Below, in pieces: positions 53,208 to 64,000 of a stretch of DNA of 64,000 nt. The first letter of the stretch is position 1. Each line of letters begins with the position of its first letter. This DNA comes from Halocaridina rubra (taxonomy: Eukaryota; Arthropoda; Malacostraca; Decapoda; Atyidae). Made by a program: the position numbers and the translations under genes. Location: the NCBI GenBank assembly GCA_037179515.1, contig JAXCGZ010007700.1:61979-125978 (forward strand), in the 5' to 3' direction. Below the pieces are notes generated by a model. It made no database searches, was not told the origin of the DNA, and saw only the letters and a list, made by a program, of their open reading frames with translations.

Positions 53208-53586
53208 CCTTATCCCCCTCTCAATGCTATCCCATGCAACAACCTTTTAGAGAATTAGCTGAAGATAATTGGCTAATCACAATTTAGAAAAAAAAAACAT
53301 ATGGCTGAATCAAAAGAAATAATCTATTATTTCCGGGAAATAAAAAAATAAAATATTATAGATTTACACCTACAGACTGAAATATACATGACAGATACAG
53401 CTTAACAATGCGATGAAAGGAATAGATTTTTTTTTTAAGAGGAGCCGTTGTAAAGGCACAACTGCAGACTTATCACCTGAAACAGATCAGCTGTTGTTAT
53501 TGTCAACAATCAAAGGTTCTCCTATTGGCATTTGGAATTTTGGAATAAAGGTGATTCAGTCACTCTCTATTTTAAGAATGACAATC

Positions 53587-53611
53587 TGTCAAAATCATCT
53601 CGATTTTGACA
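53587..53611. other. Perfect 10-bp stem palindrome
   Basis: TGTCAAAATC and GATTTTGACA flank a 5-base loop. Surrounding 53.23-53.70 kb shows no other recognisable feature. Confidence 0.6.
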
Positions 53612-53704
53612 AAATCTTCTAAGCTCGTCATTGCTCTTTTTTTTTTTTTATGATTAAGATTTGTTTTATGCATTTTTTTTCCATATGGTGCCATGAACGG
53701 TGCT

Positions 53705-54875
53705 CAGGGTTGCCAGATTGGCCGTGTTTGCGGCCATATTCCTTAAATTTGGCCGTACACAAAAATGATTGGGCGTAAATAGGCTTCCTCGGCCAAACCA
53801 TTTGGCCGAATTTTGAAGAATTAGGAGAATATGTCATGGATTGCCTAACAACACCTACAAGCAATGTTATTGTAGAAAGGATATTCTCTTCTGTAACTTT
53901 TGTCAAAACCAAACTAAGAAATCAGCTTAGTTCAACAATGTCAGTTTAAAGGAAATTGTTGCAGAGACTTTGAATTAACACAGCACGTGCTGGATATATT
54001 TGAACTTAAATAGGTCTGTCCAGGACAGTTCGATGTTAAGTCTTCCTTCAGTTACGGTTCTTTTTCTCTTGCCTACAGCTACACTGAAAATTCTTGGATA
54101 TTCATCACACATCTTTTATTATCCCTTCACATCTGACAAGTCATGACACTCTCCATCTCTGTTTCTCTTTATGTATTCTTCGTGCCCAGGCCCGATGAGG
54201 GCTGTTTTATTTTGCAATTTTTTTTTGGCCCGTCCTGGTGTCACATTCATAAAAAAAAAACCTCTTCAAACATGTATGAAAAGGAAGGGCCAGAGGGCGA
54301 GAATGAACCAGATATCCTTGCATTTATGAACATGGACTAATAGGAAATAAACAAATCAGAACAAAATTGAATAAGATTGTAAATGATGTGTATATAATGA
54401 AAAAGTAAAGAAACCATGAGACGATATACAATTATAAGTGATACTGATAAAAAAAAATACAATTGATGGAAGCTGTGTAATTTGTTATAACTATTGTTGT
54501 ATAAACAATCCCCTTTGTCATCCCCAAACAGGAATGGCCGAGAGAAGATCGATGTATAGCCAGGATAGTAAATAAAAGCAGCCGAGGCAACATATATAGT
54601 ATACCTTGGCTACACTTGCTTCATTATATTTTCAATTTAAGGTAAACACAATTTATTTCCCCTTTTATCTGGTTTTTGACAGTTATGTGTACAGGTTCAG
54701 ATTACTATGCATTAGGTGCAGGGTTAAAATTCTTTTAATTTACGTGCCGGGCTATTTAAAATTACCGTGCATATTTTCATTAAAATAAATTTGGCCATAG
54801 AAAAAAAGTTTGGCCAGATTTGGCCGTAAAATGCCCAGAATTTGGCCGTGAGGTGTTTCCCATCTGGCAACCCTG
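53705..54875 (+). mobile_element. hAT-type DNA transposon remnant, 1.17 kb
   Basis: Ends are inverted: CAGGGTTGCCAGAT at 53705 and ATCTGGCAACCCTG ending at 54875. Subterminal TTTGGCCGT/TTTGGCCA motifs occur several times near both ends. A hAT dimerisation-domain remnant is encoded just inside the left end. Flanking 8-mers (ACGGTGCT, ACTGCTGC) do not match, so no target duplication is preserved. The transposase body is missing, so this is an internally deleted, nonautonomous or dead copy. Confidence 0.75.
53810..53950 (+). pseudogene. hAT transposase C-terminal dimerisation domain fragment
   Basis: The plus strand reads FEELGEYVMDCLTTPTSN, then VERIFSSVTFVKTKLRN and QLSSTMS before a stop. The pattern of a Pro-Thr-Ser stretch, ERxFS, and TKxRNxL is the signature of the hAT family dimerisation region near the transposase C-terminus. 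The catalytic domain and BED zinc finger are not seen. Confidence 0.7.
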
Positions 54876-55340
54876 ACTGCTGCGCTGCTGCTGTATAAAC
54901 ACCCAAATTCACCCTCTTAAGGTATTTAAAGCCTCAAATTTGTGTTAGATGGCGTTAGCTAAGGGCTTCGTTAGATTAGGATATTAAAAAACAATCATCA
55001 CATTAATTCAAAACTTATCATAACCTCTCAGAGAAAATTGGGGACACAGTTTTGCGGGCCATACCAATGTTCTAAACCTACCAATAGATGACGCTAGGCT
55101 CTAACTAGAGAACTGGCGGATAAATATACAACAAAATTGGCGACAATAGGCATACGAAATAATATTCTACTATCCAAACTAAAAATACCTACCTAACCTC
55201 CCTGGAACCCCCCATCTTACAGGTTAGGGTTGAACTACTTACTTGAGCGGAGGGGTGAGATCAGTGAGCGGCATGGCCCGCAAAACTGTTAACTACCCGA
55301 AAATTGTTTAGCCCAAAGGTAAAAGGAATGCATAAAACGA
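54876..55340. other. Unassigned sequence
   Basis: No coding similarity, inverted repeat or tandem repeat recognised in this AT-rich stretch. Confidence 0.4.
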
Positions 55341-55364
55341 ATCTGAAGCTTTTATTTACATAGG

Positions 55365-55712
55365 ATTATGGGTAAAATTGCATTATAGGACCACCTCTAT
55401 TTTCCAATTGAAATAAAAAATTTTTTGGTAGTTTTTTTATGTTTTGAACTAACCTAACCTAACCTAAATTAACCTAACCCCATTATTTCATTAACTCATT
55501 GCGCGATTTGAAATTGAGTAACGGGCGGCTACAGCAACTCTTCACTTACCAGAAAGCCAGTGATTTTTAACTAACGGTTAATTTTTCAGAGTGAAGGACT
55601 AATTTCCGGAGCAAATGAAGGTCAGATTCGCTTAAAACATATAAAAAACTAGCAGAAAACCTTTATTTCAACTGGAAAACAGAGGTGGTCCTATAATGCA
55701 ATAATACCGAAT
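55365..55712. repeat. MITE-like inverted repeat
   Basis: TTGCATTATAGGACCACCTC at 55378 onward is matched in reverse complement near 55683-55702. The match extends inward through TTTTTTATGTTTTGAAC-like sequence, giving arms of about 70-80 bp with indels around a spacer of about 190 bp. No clear target duplication. Looks like a small nonautonomous DNA transposon of unknown family. Confidence 0.6.
55450..55479. repeat. Short telomere-like (AACCT)n tract
   Basis: AACCTAACCTAACCTAAATT and then AACCTAACC, the complement of the arthropod TTAGG repeat. Only about five units, inside the MITE-like spacer. Confidence 0.7.
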
Positions 55713-55880
55713 TATGTGTTATTGCAGCTTTACTTCATCTGTAATTGCCACATTTAAAGATTCATAATGTTCACACATTTTTTATGTTAGGAAAAGAAAC
55801 AATTTATTTTTCTTGATTAAGATTCCTTTTATGCATCCTGCCATAACTTTTATTCGAACTTTATCAAATAATAATTCTTT

Positions 55881-57801
<1,921 letters not shown>

Positions 57802-57916
57802 AGAATTTTCACGTCATCCACTCCAGGAAAACTGCTACATTGGTAAAAATTATGCAAAAAATTTTATAGCTGAGTAGGCTAATATATATAAGCAAAACCA
57901 GAAGGATACCGTTATT

Positions 57917-58222
57917 TACGTGAGAGATGCGAGACACTGCCCAATGCTCATGTGACCTACGCTGCTGTATAAATACTCATGTTTACTAAGGTACATAGCT
58001 AACTTCCCTACATAAGACAGAGTAGTGAGCTCTTTATTCAGAGAACAAACACAGAAGCAGGTTCAAAGATGATCACTATTAAAGGGCCAACACTCTGGAA
58101 CAATATTTCAGAGCATCTTAAAAATTCATCCTGCTTCGCAGATTTCAAAGGCAAACTATATAGTTTTCTTTTGGACAAATAGTTGCTGCTCACACATTAA
58201 CTAAGTGTAATGATTTAATGGA
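57917..58222 (+). mobile_element. H, LINE 3' fragment, first copy
   Basis: From about 58021 the plus strand encodes an RT C-terminus: SELFIQRTNTEAGSK, then TIKGPTLWNNISEHLKNSS and FKGKLYSFLLDK before TAG near 58184. KGPxLWNxxxxxLKxSxS...FK is a standard LINE C-terminal pattern. Upstream bases have no recognised frame. Repeated 540 bp downstream. Confidence 0.7.
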
Positions 58223-58456
58223 ATTTCCCTTGACCATAACCTCTCTATATGTAAACTGATATTGCCTTCTATGTTCTCTAAGTTAAGAACTAATTATTCT
58301 CATTGTAAGGAACTCAAATATGGTGATGATGCCAATAATAACGATCCTGTATCGGGTGTTATTATTACTACTTTATTATTAACATTATTGTTAACATTTT
58401 TATTACAGTATTATGATTTTATAGGAAAGCTACATTTAATTTATCTGTATATCTCA

Positions 58457-58717
58457 TTACTTGAGAGATGCGAGACACTGCCCAATTCTCATGTGACCTA
58501 CGCTGCTGTATAAATACTCATTAGTGAGCTCTTTATTCAGAGAACAAACACAGAAGCAGGTTCATAGATGATCACTATTAAAGGGCCAACACTCTGGAAC
58601 AATATTTCAGAGCATCTTAAAAATTCATCCTGCTTCGCAGCTTTCAAAGGCAAACTATATAGTTTTCTTTTGGACAAATAGTTGCTGCTCACACATTAAC
58701 TAAGCGTAATGATGTAA
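58457..58717 (+). mobile_element. H, LINE 3' fragment, second copy
   Basis: Repeats 57917-58222 with about 97 percent identity by eye, apart from a deletion of about 45 bp before TAGTGAGCTC. It keeps the same C-terminal frame (CFADFKG is CFAAFKG). Bases 58223-58456 between the copies are AT-rich 3' UTR-like sequence. Confidence 0.75.
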
Positions 58718-59500
58718 TGTCTTTGTGTCTTTTCATTATTTCCTTGAAATATTAACATTACAGTTGTAATATTTTTCCTCACACTTAAATGCAGTTGAAG
58801 GTAATTTCAGTTGGGCTTTTGAGAAGATAGTGCTTCATCTGTGTCCTCAGCCATCCTATGCCTTACTGTCATAACATGCTGACTGTGAGATTAAGAAACG
58901 ATGTAAAACAAGTATATACTACCAGGTAAACATTCATTTGTTAAATGATCAGTTGTTAAGGAATTCACACATATATTTCGTGTAAATGTGAAGGAAACCA
59001 AGGCATTCCCAGATTACAGTATAGAGAGCACTATAGTTGCCTTGAACAGCACTTGTCCAAACCCAAAGCTCTATCATTTTGGCATATGCTTATTGTAGCA
59101 ATAAGAGCAGAGGTTTATTGAAACACCATAAGCAAAGGATACAAGCTAGGCTATCCAGTTAGGGGGATCACAGAGAAATGAGAAATAACATAGGCAGATA
59201 GGAGAGAACCACTTGTTACTCTGAGACTGTAGGAGCATCACAAAGTGCTTATCTTATTGTATATATACTTGTTTGGTTTGACAGGTTTGATCATTGCTAT
59301 ATCCCATCTTTAGCTATTAACTTGAATGCGTTCAACTCTTGATTCATCTGAAGATCAAAAGTTTTGCAGCATTGTTGCATATCCCAGAAACTATTTTCAT
59401 AGTGAAGTATTGACATCAGTCAGCAGTATAGCCTTATCTTGAAGTCTTCTCATATAGATATTATGAGGTCTATTCCAAAAGTCGGAGCATCTGCTGCATC
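58718..59500. other. Unassigned sequence
   Basis: No coding similarity or strong repeat recognised. Confidence 0.4.
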
Positions 59501-59504
59501 TGTG

Positions 59505-59590
59505 TAGGGGGGGTCCTTGAGTTACATCAGCGTTCCGCTCCTGAAACGTGATGTAATCTGACTTTCAGCATATGTCGGAACACACCTGAA
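59505..59590 (+). repeat. Tigger-type terminal/subterminal sequence
   Basis: TCCTTGAGTTACATCAGCG, TTCCGCTCCTGAAACGTGA and TATGTCGGAACAC resemble the subterminal arms of another Tigger subfamily (GAGTTAC ... GTCGGAAC). It precedes the minus-strand transposase remnant. The opposite end was not found. Confidence 0.5.
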
Positions 59591-59597
59591 AAAGAAC

Positions 59598-60552
59598 CTA
59601 GATCACCCACCTATGGTAACGTAGTAGTAAGTTCATAAAATAAGACATAAATGCTGTATAGTATTGCTTATATTTACTCCTCTGGTTGGCTTGCACACTG
59701 GAAAAGGGCATTTCAAGGAAGGGAGAACCAGGTTTATTGTTAGGAGGAAGCTGGAGAGACAGGTGCTGGAGAAGCTGGGGAGGTGAGTCTGCAGAGGCAA
59801 GAGAACCTGCTGCAGATGCTGGAGATACTGAGGTGGGTGAGTCTGGAGAGGCAGCTGAGGTAGAGGGTACACTTTTTTCCATATGCCATTCAAGTTCTTC
59901 TGCTTATATTCATCCTAACAATCGGCAATGTTCATGATAGCTTGAAGAATGTTGTAAGAATTAAAATATTCCTTGAGAGTCAAATCCTTGTTCTTATCAG
60001 TTACTCTGAAAGCCATAGCAATTGCCCTTTGGAGGTAGTAGGCCTTGAGAGAGGCAATGGCACCCAGATCCATTGGCTGTAACAGGGCAGTGGTATTAGG
60101 TAGAAGGTAAGCAACCTTGACATTAAGATGAAAGTCATCCAAATTGGCAGGGTGTCCAATGGCATTGGCCAGCACTAACAACACCTTAAATGGCAGACCT
60201 CTCCACTTTTGGCACAAAATAGTTGCTAAACCAATCCTCGAAAATCTGAAGGGTTACCCAAGCCTTCTAGTTGGACTTCCAGATGACAGGCAGTTTACCC
60301 TTCTAAATATCCTTGAGTGTCCTTGGATTTTCTGCCAAATAAACCAACAAGGGTTTCAGCTTGAAGTCTCCAGCAACCTTTAGCCCCCAAAAGCAAAGTC
60401 AGTCTGTCCTTGCTGACTTTATGGCCTGGTGCTGTCTTCTCCTCCTCGGCAATGTACATACGACTATTCATACTCTTCCAGAACAAGCCGGGCTCATCCA
60501 CATTAAATTCTTGTTCAGCACGGTAATCCCTCTCCTTAATTATCGTAGCCAA
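59598..60552 (-). pseudogene. Tigger-like transposase C-terminal half, inactive
   Basis: The minus strand begins with FNVDEPGLFWKSM (first catalytic Asp) and SKDRLTLLLGAKG. A frame break precedes LPFKVLLVLANAIGHPANL and LLPNTTALLQPMDLGAIAS (third Asp). In Tigger proteins the second motif is LDNAPGHP; here it is LANAIGHP, so the second catalytic Asp is Ala. The tail is Ser/Pro/Gln-rich (59.9-59.6 kb). The N-terminal DNA-binding domain is missing. Frames: 60552-60295, 60217-59915, 59893-59598. Confidence 0.8.
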
Positions 60553-60619
60553 CGCACTAGGAAAATCATTTGCTGCTTTCTCATCACCACCAGCAGCTTC
60601 ACCTTAAGCTATGCAAATT

Positions 60620-61430
60620 AGCACGAGCCTTAAGCCGCATAAATCAATTCCTACTTACCACAAACTCTTCACTTTCACTCCCTTTAATGGCATTATCTTT
60701 CTCCTGAATTAACAGGAGGTTCACTGGGATATGCTGTTGATGCTGGTTTTCTAGCAAAAGCATTAATAACATTGCCATTTCAATCATAGCCCACTATGCT
60801 GCTTAGTTATCACAGTGGATTTAATAGTATTAGAACTTCTCACATGTTCAGGTTTTTTGCAAGTGTTGTTTTAGAGAGTACATTATTATTTTACATGTAC
60901 AGTATTAGTGTAATATACTTTTGTAGATGTGGTAAAATTATTTATTATTTATTTCTAAATAGCAATTGTATTATTAATTGAATAATTATAATGTGGATTT
61001 CAGATATGATTTTACTTGAGTATGAAACATTGCAACCATATCTTAAAATGTGTATTATAGAGTAGTAGAATTTTGATTGTTTTTAGACAGACTCTTGTAA
61101 ACAACAATGTGATTTTCATTATAATGCCTGTATATATCAAGATAATGGTTTAATTTATTTATTTGTTCATGTACGCCTTGTTCTCAGAATAACGCGAAGA
61201 TAGGTTCTCAGGGATGTCGGGTAATTGGAAAATCGCGTGAAAAAAACGATTAACTTTCCATAGGAAAAAGGGCATGGATACCTTCCAAGCCTTACATAAA
61301 CACATTATGCCAAAGATATAAAGTAAGTAAAAACATATTTTATAACTACATAGCAAAGCAGAAAGCCCTGTTTCTATTTTTAAGAGTATACAAAAGATAT
61401 TCAGATTTACTGTACAGCTAGAAATTAACA
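60620..61430. other. Noncoding sequence, possible Tigger interior
   Basis: Mostly AT-rich without coding signal. At 61185-61260 a segment with AATAACGCGAAGATAGG and AATCGCGTGAAAAAAACG resembles Tigger CGCG-containing noncoding sequence, but I cannot place it in an element. Confidence 0.35.
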
Positions 61431-62500
61431 TACTGTACTGTACTCTATTATGCGGTGGGCAACAGTCATACAGTACACTGGGACATGCATGGTGGCGGTG
61501 AGCACGCAAGTTAAGCAGTAGAAGGGGAGGGAGATGCAGGAGAATGAACCTCTATCTACAAATGTAAACAAAGATAAAATGAAAATTATAAATAACCAAA
61601 GTAAGACTAAAAAACGAAAAAAAAGATTCATCATGCTATGCCTAAATGTAAAGCACATTCTACACACACTATAGGTGCGCAACAGGCAAGGGCCGAGCAT
61701 GGTGGTGGTGAGCACGTGATGTCAGCGGTAGCAGAAGAGGAGGGGAAAGTGTTAGAACGAACCCCATCTGCAAACATAATAAAAGATAAAATAAACACAA
61801 TTAACAAAAGCAAGACTAAAAAACGAAAAAAAAATTTATTATGCAATGCCTAAATGTAAAACACATTTAACTCACTCTAAAGGTGCGCAACAGGTAAGGG
61901 CCAAGCGTGGTGGCGGTGAGTACGTGACGTTAGCGGTAGCGGAAGAGCAGGGGGAAGCGTTAGAACGTAAACAAAGATAAAATAAACACAATTAACAAAA
62001 GCAAGACTAAAAAACTAAAAAAGAATTATCACTATGCAACACCTGAATTACTGTAACAAAAAAAAAAAGATAACATTCTACTCTCACTGTTATTCGGTGA
62101 GCAACAGGCATATGACAAGCATAGTGGCGGTGAGCTCGTGACGTCAGCAGTATAAGAAGAGGAGAAGGAACTCCTATCTGCCAAACGTAAGAAACAAGCA
62201 ACAAAAGCAACTAGAAAACTAATTTTTTTTCATTATGCAACATCTGAATTACTATAACAAAAAATTATATATAAAACACATTCTACTCATTTTATATAAA
62301 AAGATAGCACACATTTTACCCACTTTATTATACGGTGGCCAACAGGTATGGAATGTGTGTGGTAGAGGTGAGCATTTGACATAAGCGGTATTAGAAGAGG
62401 CGAATGAACCTCTATCTGGCAAACATAAAAAACAATTAACAAAAACAAGACTAGAAAACTGAATTTTTTCATTATGCAATTATCTGTAAAATTTAAAAGA
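61430..62500. repeat. About 215-bp tandem repeat, five diverged units
   Basis: Anchors of the form GGTGxGCAACAGxxA ... GCATGGTGGCGGTGAGCACG occur near 61453, 61675, 61881, 62095 and 62334 (spacing about 206-239). Each unit continues with GAAGAGGxG, AATAAACACAATTAACAAAA and a run of A and C. No convincing coding frame in any unit. Confidence 0.75.
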
Positions 62501-62605
62501 ACTGCAAACACAAACAGTTATAACAAGAGATATATCCACGCACAGTGGATAAAATACCCGAATTTAGGTTAATCAGAGAATGATGATTAGTGATATCTAC
62601 GATAC

Positions 62606-62690
62606 AGTGTTCCCTCCCTTATCGCGGTAGTTCGGTTCCGGGACCCGGCGCAAACCTGGAAAATCGCGAAGTAGGATCAGCCTTTAAAAA
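62606..62690 (+). repeat. Tigger-type left end, truncated
   Basis: CAGTGTTCCCTCCCTTATCG with GGTTCCGGGACCCGGCG and AAATCGCGAAGTAGGATCA matches the end type of the 55995-57693 element. An A-run follows and J begins soon after; no partner end in the window. Confidence 0.65.
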
Positions 62691-62796
62691 AAAAAAAAAA
62701 AAAATTAAGATGATTATGACACCAGGACAGGCCAAAAATTATAAAATAAAACGGCCTTTATCAGGCTGTAAAGAGAAACAGATGGAGAGTGTGATG

Positions 62797-64000
62797 ACCT
62801 GTCATAGTCATAGTCATAGATTTTATTGCCAAATATTTAGAATACATGCATGAATAAATATATACATTCTATTCAGAGGCACTAGCCTGCTGAGCAAGAG
62901 CTCCTTGGCAGGCAGTTTAATATACATTTCGGATAATTTAAAGTATGACGGCAATAGTTAACAAAAGCTCCAATATAGCAATCTCATACTTATCTTGTAA
63001 TAAAACAAAACAGTAGCCTGACCTTAACCTGGACTTAATGATACACAATACTGTATTAATTATTAATCAACAGCTGCTTGATTTTGCCTAGTAAATAAAT
63101 GCTGTTTGAGTTTATTTTTAAATAAAGTTGTGCCAGTTATTGTTTTTAAATCTTCTGGTAATGCATTCCAACATTTTGGGCCAAAACAGTGAATAGAAAA
63201 TTAGTACAAGGTTGTTCTCGGCTGTGGACACATCAAATTTATATTGTTACCTCTCGTTCCATGGTTGTGTTGAATAAATCTAAATAATTTTCTGTTATCA
63301 TTAACATCTTTATGTATAATAATAAGACAGAAATATTGTATCAAGTAATTAAATTTAAGCAAGTTTAGCTCCTTGAATAAAGAGGAAGTTGAGTCATATT
63401 TTCCACTATATGTAATAGTTCTGATCAGTCTTTTCTGAGTTACAAATACATCCCTTACAATTGACGGCCAAGTACAACCCCAGATGGACAAACAGTATAT
63501 AATATGAGGATAACACAGGGAATAGTATATGCTTTTTAAGGCCTCATTTATCAGGTTATGGCGAATCTTATACAAAATTCCACACGTCTTGGACAGTTTT
63601 TAGCAGACAGATTGAATATGATATTTCCAACTTAAATTTTCATCAATAATTACTCCCAAAAATTTCTTACAAGCAACTCTTTTAACTTCATACCCATTCA
63701 TATTAACTTAACCAATATTGTGTACTACAAATCTATTTTGAAATAAGATATAGTCAGTTTTGGAAACATTTAGCTTTATTAACAGAGACCCAGTTGTTAA
63801 TTTTTTCTAGTTCACTATTTAAAACAATGCAGGTGGTCAAGGTTATTATCATGCAAGTGGTCAAGGTTATTATCATGCAAGAGGAGGTTGGTGTCATCTG
63901 CATAAAGAATATATTTGAATTTATTACTAGCATTGGAAATATCATTTATATAAACAAAAAATAACAATGGGCCCAGTATTGATCCTTGTGGTACTCCCCT
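62797..64000 (-). mobile_element. J, LINE 3' half, running off the window
   Basis: The minus strand encodes RT from [13 protein letters not shown] (63.99 kb) to a C-terminus ending near 63080, then a 3' UTR ending in three copies of a hexamer (plus-strand TCATAG, 62802-62819). A short-repeat tail in place of poly(A) is typical of CR1/L2-group LINEs. Confidence 0.75.
63080..64000 (-). pseudogene. J reverse transcriptase C-terminal part
   Basis: Motifs: [37 protein letters not shown] (YADD intact), then a duplicated HDNNLDHL segment, stops near 63810, VIIDENLSWKYHIQS, YYSLCYPHIIYCLSIWG, QKRLIRTITYS and a C-terminal FGPKCWNALPEDLK, LFKNKLKQHLF. Breaks lie near 63810, 63700, 63600 and 63200. The duplicated segment is a 24-base direct repeat right after the active-site loop. 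Confidence 0.75.

Noticed and set aside
55450..55479. True telomere
   Set aside because: Only about five AACCT units inside a dispersed repeat, with transposons on both sides.
59598..60552. Domesticated host gene (CENP-B or jerky type)
   Set aside because: Frameshifts and a lost catalytic Asp with no open full-length frame indicate a decayed transposase.
61430..62500. CRISPR-like array
   Set aside because: Units are about 215 bp, diverged throughout, without short identical repeats or unique spacers; the window is clearly eukaryotic.

Overview
This window is intergenic, transposon-packed DNA from an animal, most likely an arthropod and plausibly a decapod crustacean. That guess rests on very long AT, CA, ATT and TTC microsatellites, a short TTAGG-type telomere-like tract (about 55.45 kb), and the mix of CR1-, I-, jockey- and RTE-like LINEs, a CsRn1-type LTR element, hAT and Tigger elements. 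I found no convincing host gene, no intact tRNA or rRNA gene and no bacterial feature. Nearly all supported coding sequence belongs to mobile elements, mostly broken.

Family names used here (mine): B = I-like LINE with RNase H and three zinc knuckles; C = CR1-like LINE; D = jockey-like fragment; E = older RNase H LINE; F, H, J = other LINE 3' parts; G = RTE-like LINE.

Layout. 1-4.7 kb: a plus-strand B tail abutting an inverted B body (B1). 4.7-5.5 kb: D endonuclease fragment. 5.5-8.65 kb: 5'-truncated B2, placed in the 3' part of a minus-strand Ty3/gypsy CsRn1-like element (8.65-11.6 kb, with gag, pol, tRNA-Trp type primer site and LTR). 11.6-23.1 kb: a stack in which an old minus-strand E element is split by C1, C2, F and B3; B3 in turn carries a tRNA-derived SINE. 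23.1-28.1 kb: RTE-like G between two very long AT arrays. 28.1-28.6 kb: a SINE cluster with a near-perfect palindrome. 28.9-46.6 kb: an array of C copies, including C4 with a fully open 940-codon ORF2, plus an E-family ORF1/endonuclease remnant (E2) and a 3.8 kb insertion (C7) flanked by long direct repeats. 46.8-49.4 kb: diverged B4. 49.4-51.1 kb: C11. 51.1-53.2 kb: ATT arrays around a 270-bp inverted repeat, and a 48-bp G-rich minisatellite. 53.7-54.9 kb: hAT remnant. 55.3-57.7 kb: a MITE-like inverted repeat and a Tigger/pogo-like element inserted in a TA array. 57.9-58.7 kb: duplicated H LINE ends. 59.5-62.7 kb: Tigger transposase remnant, about 215-bp tandem repeats and a Tigger end. 62.8-64 kb: J LINE running off the window.

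How the parts work. Autonomous LINEs here encode a nucleic-acid-binding ORF1 and an endonuclease/reverse transcriptase ORF2 that together copy RNA into a nicked target. Three translation arrangements can be read from sequence: C appears to reach ORF2 only by a -1 shift (A AAT TTT) with no AUG before the endonuclease; B has ORF1 stop and ORF2 start separated by one base (TAAGATG); the gypsy element has G GAA AAC directly before the gag stop. C4 is the copy most likely to be recent or still competent, although its ORF1 is 5'-truncated.
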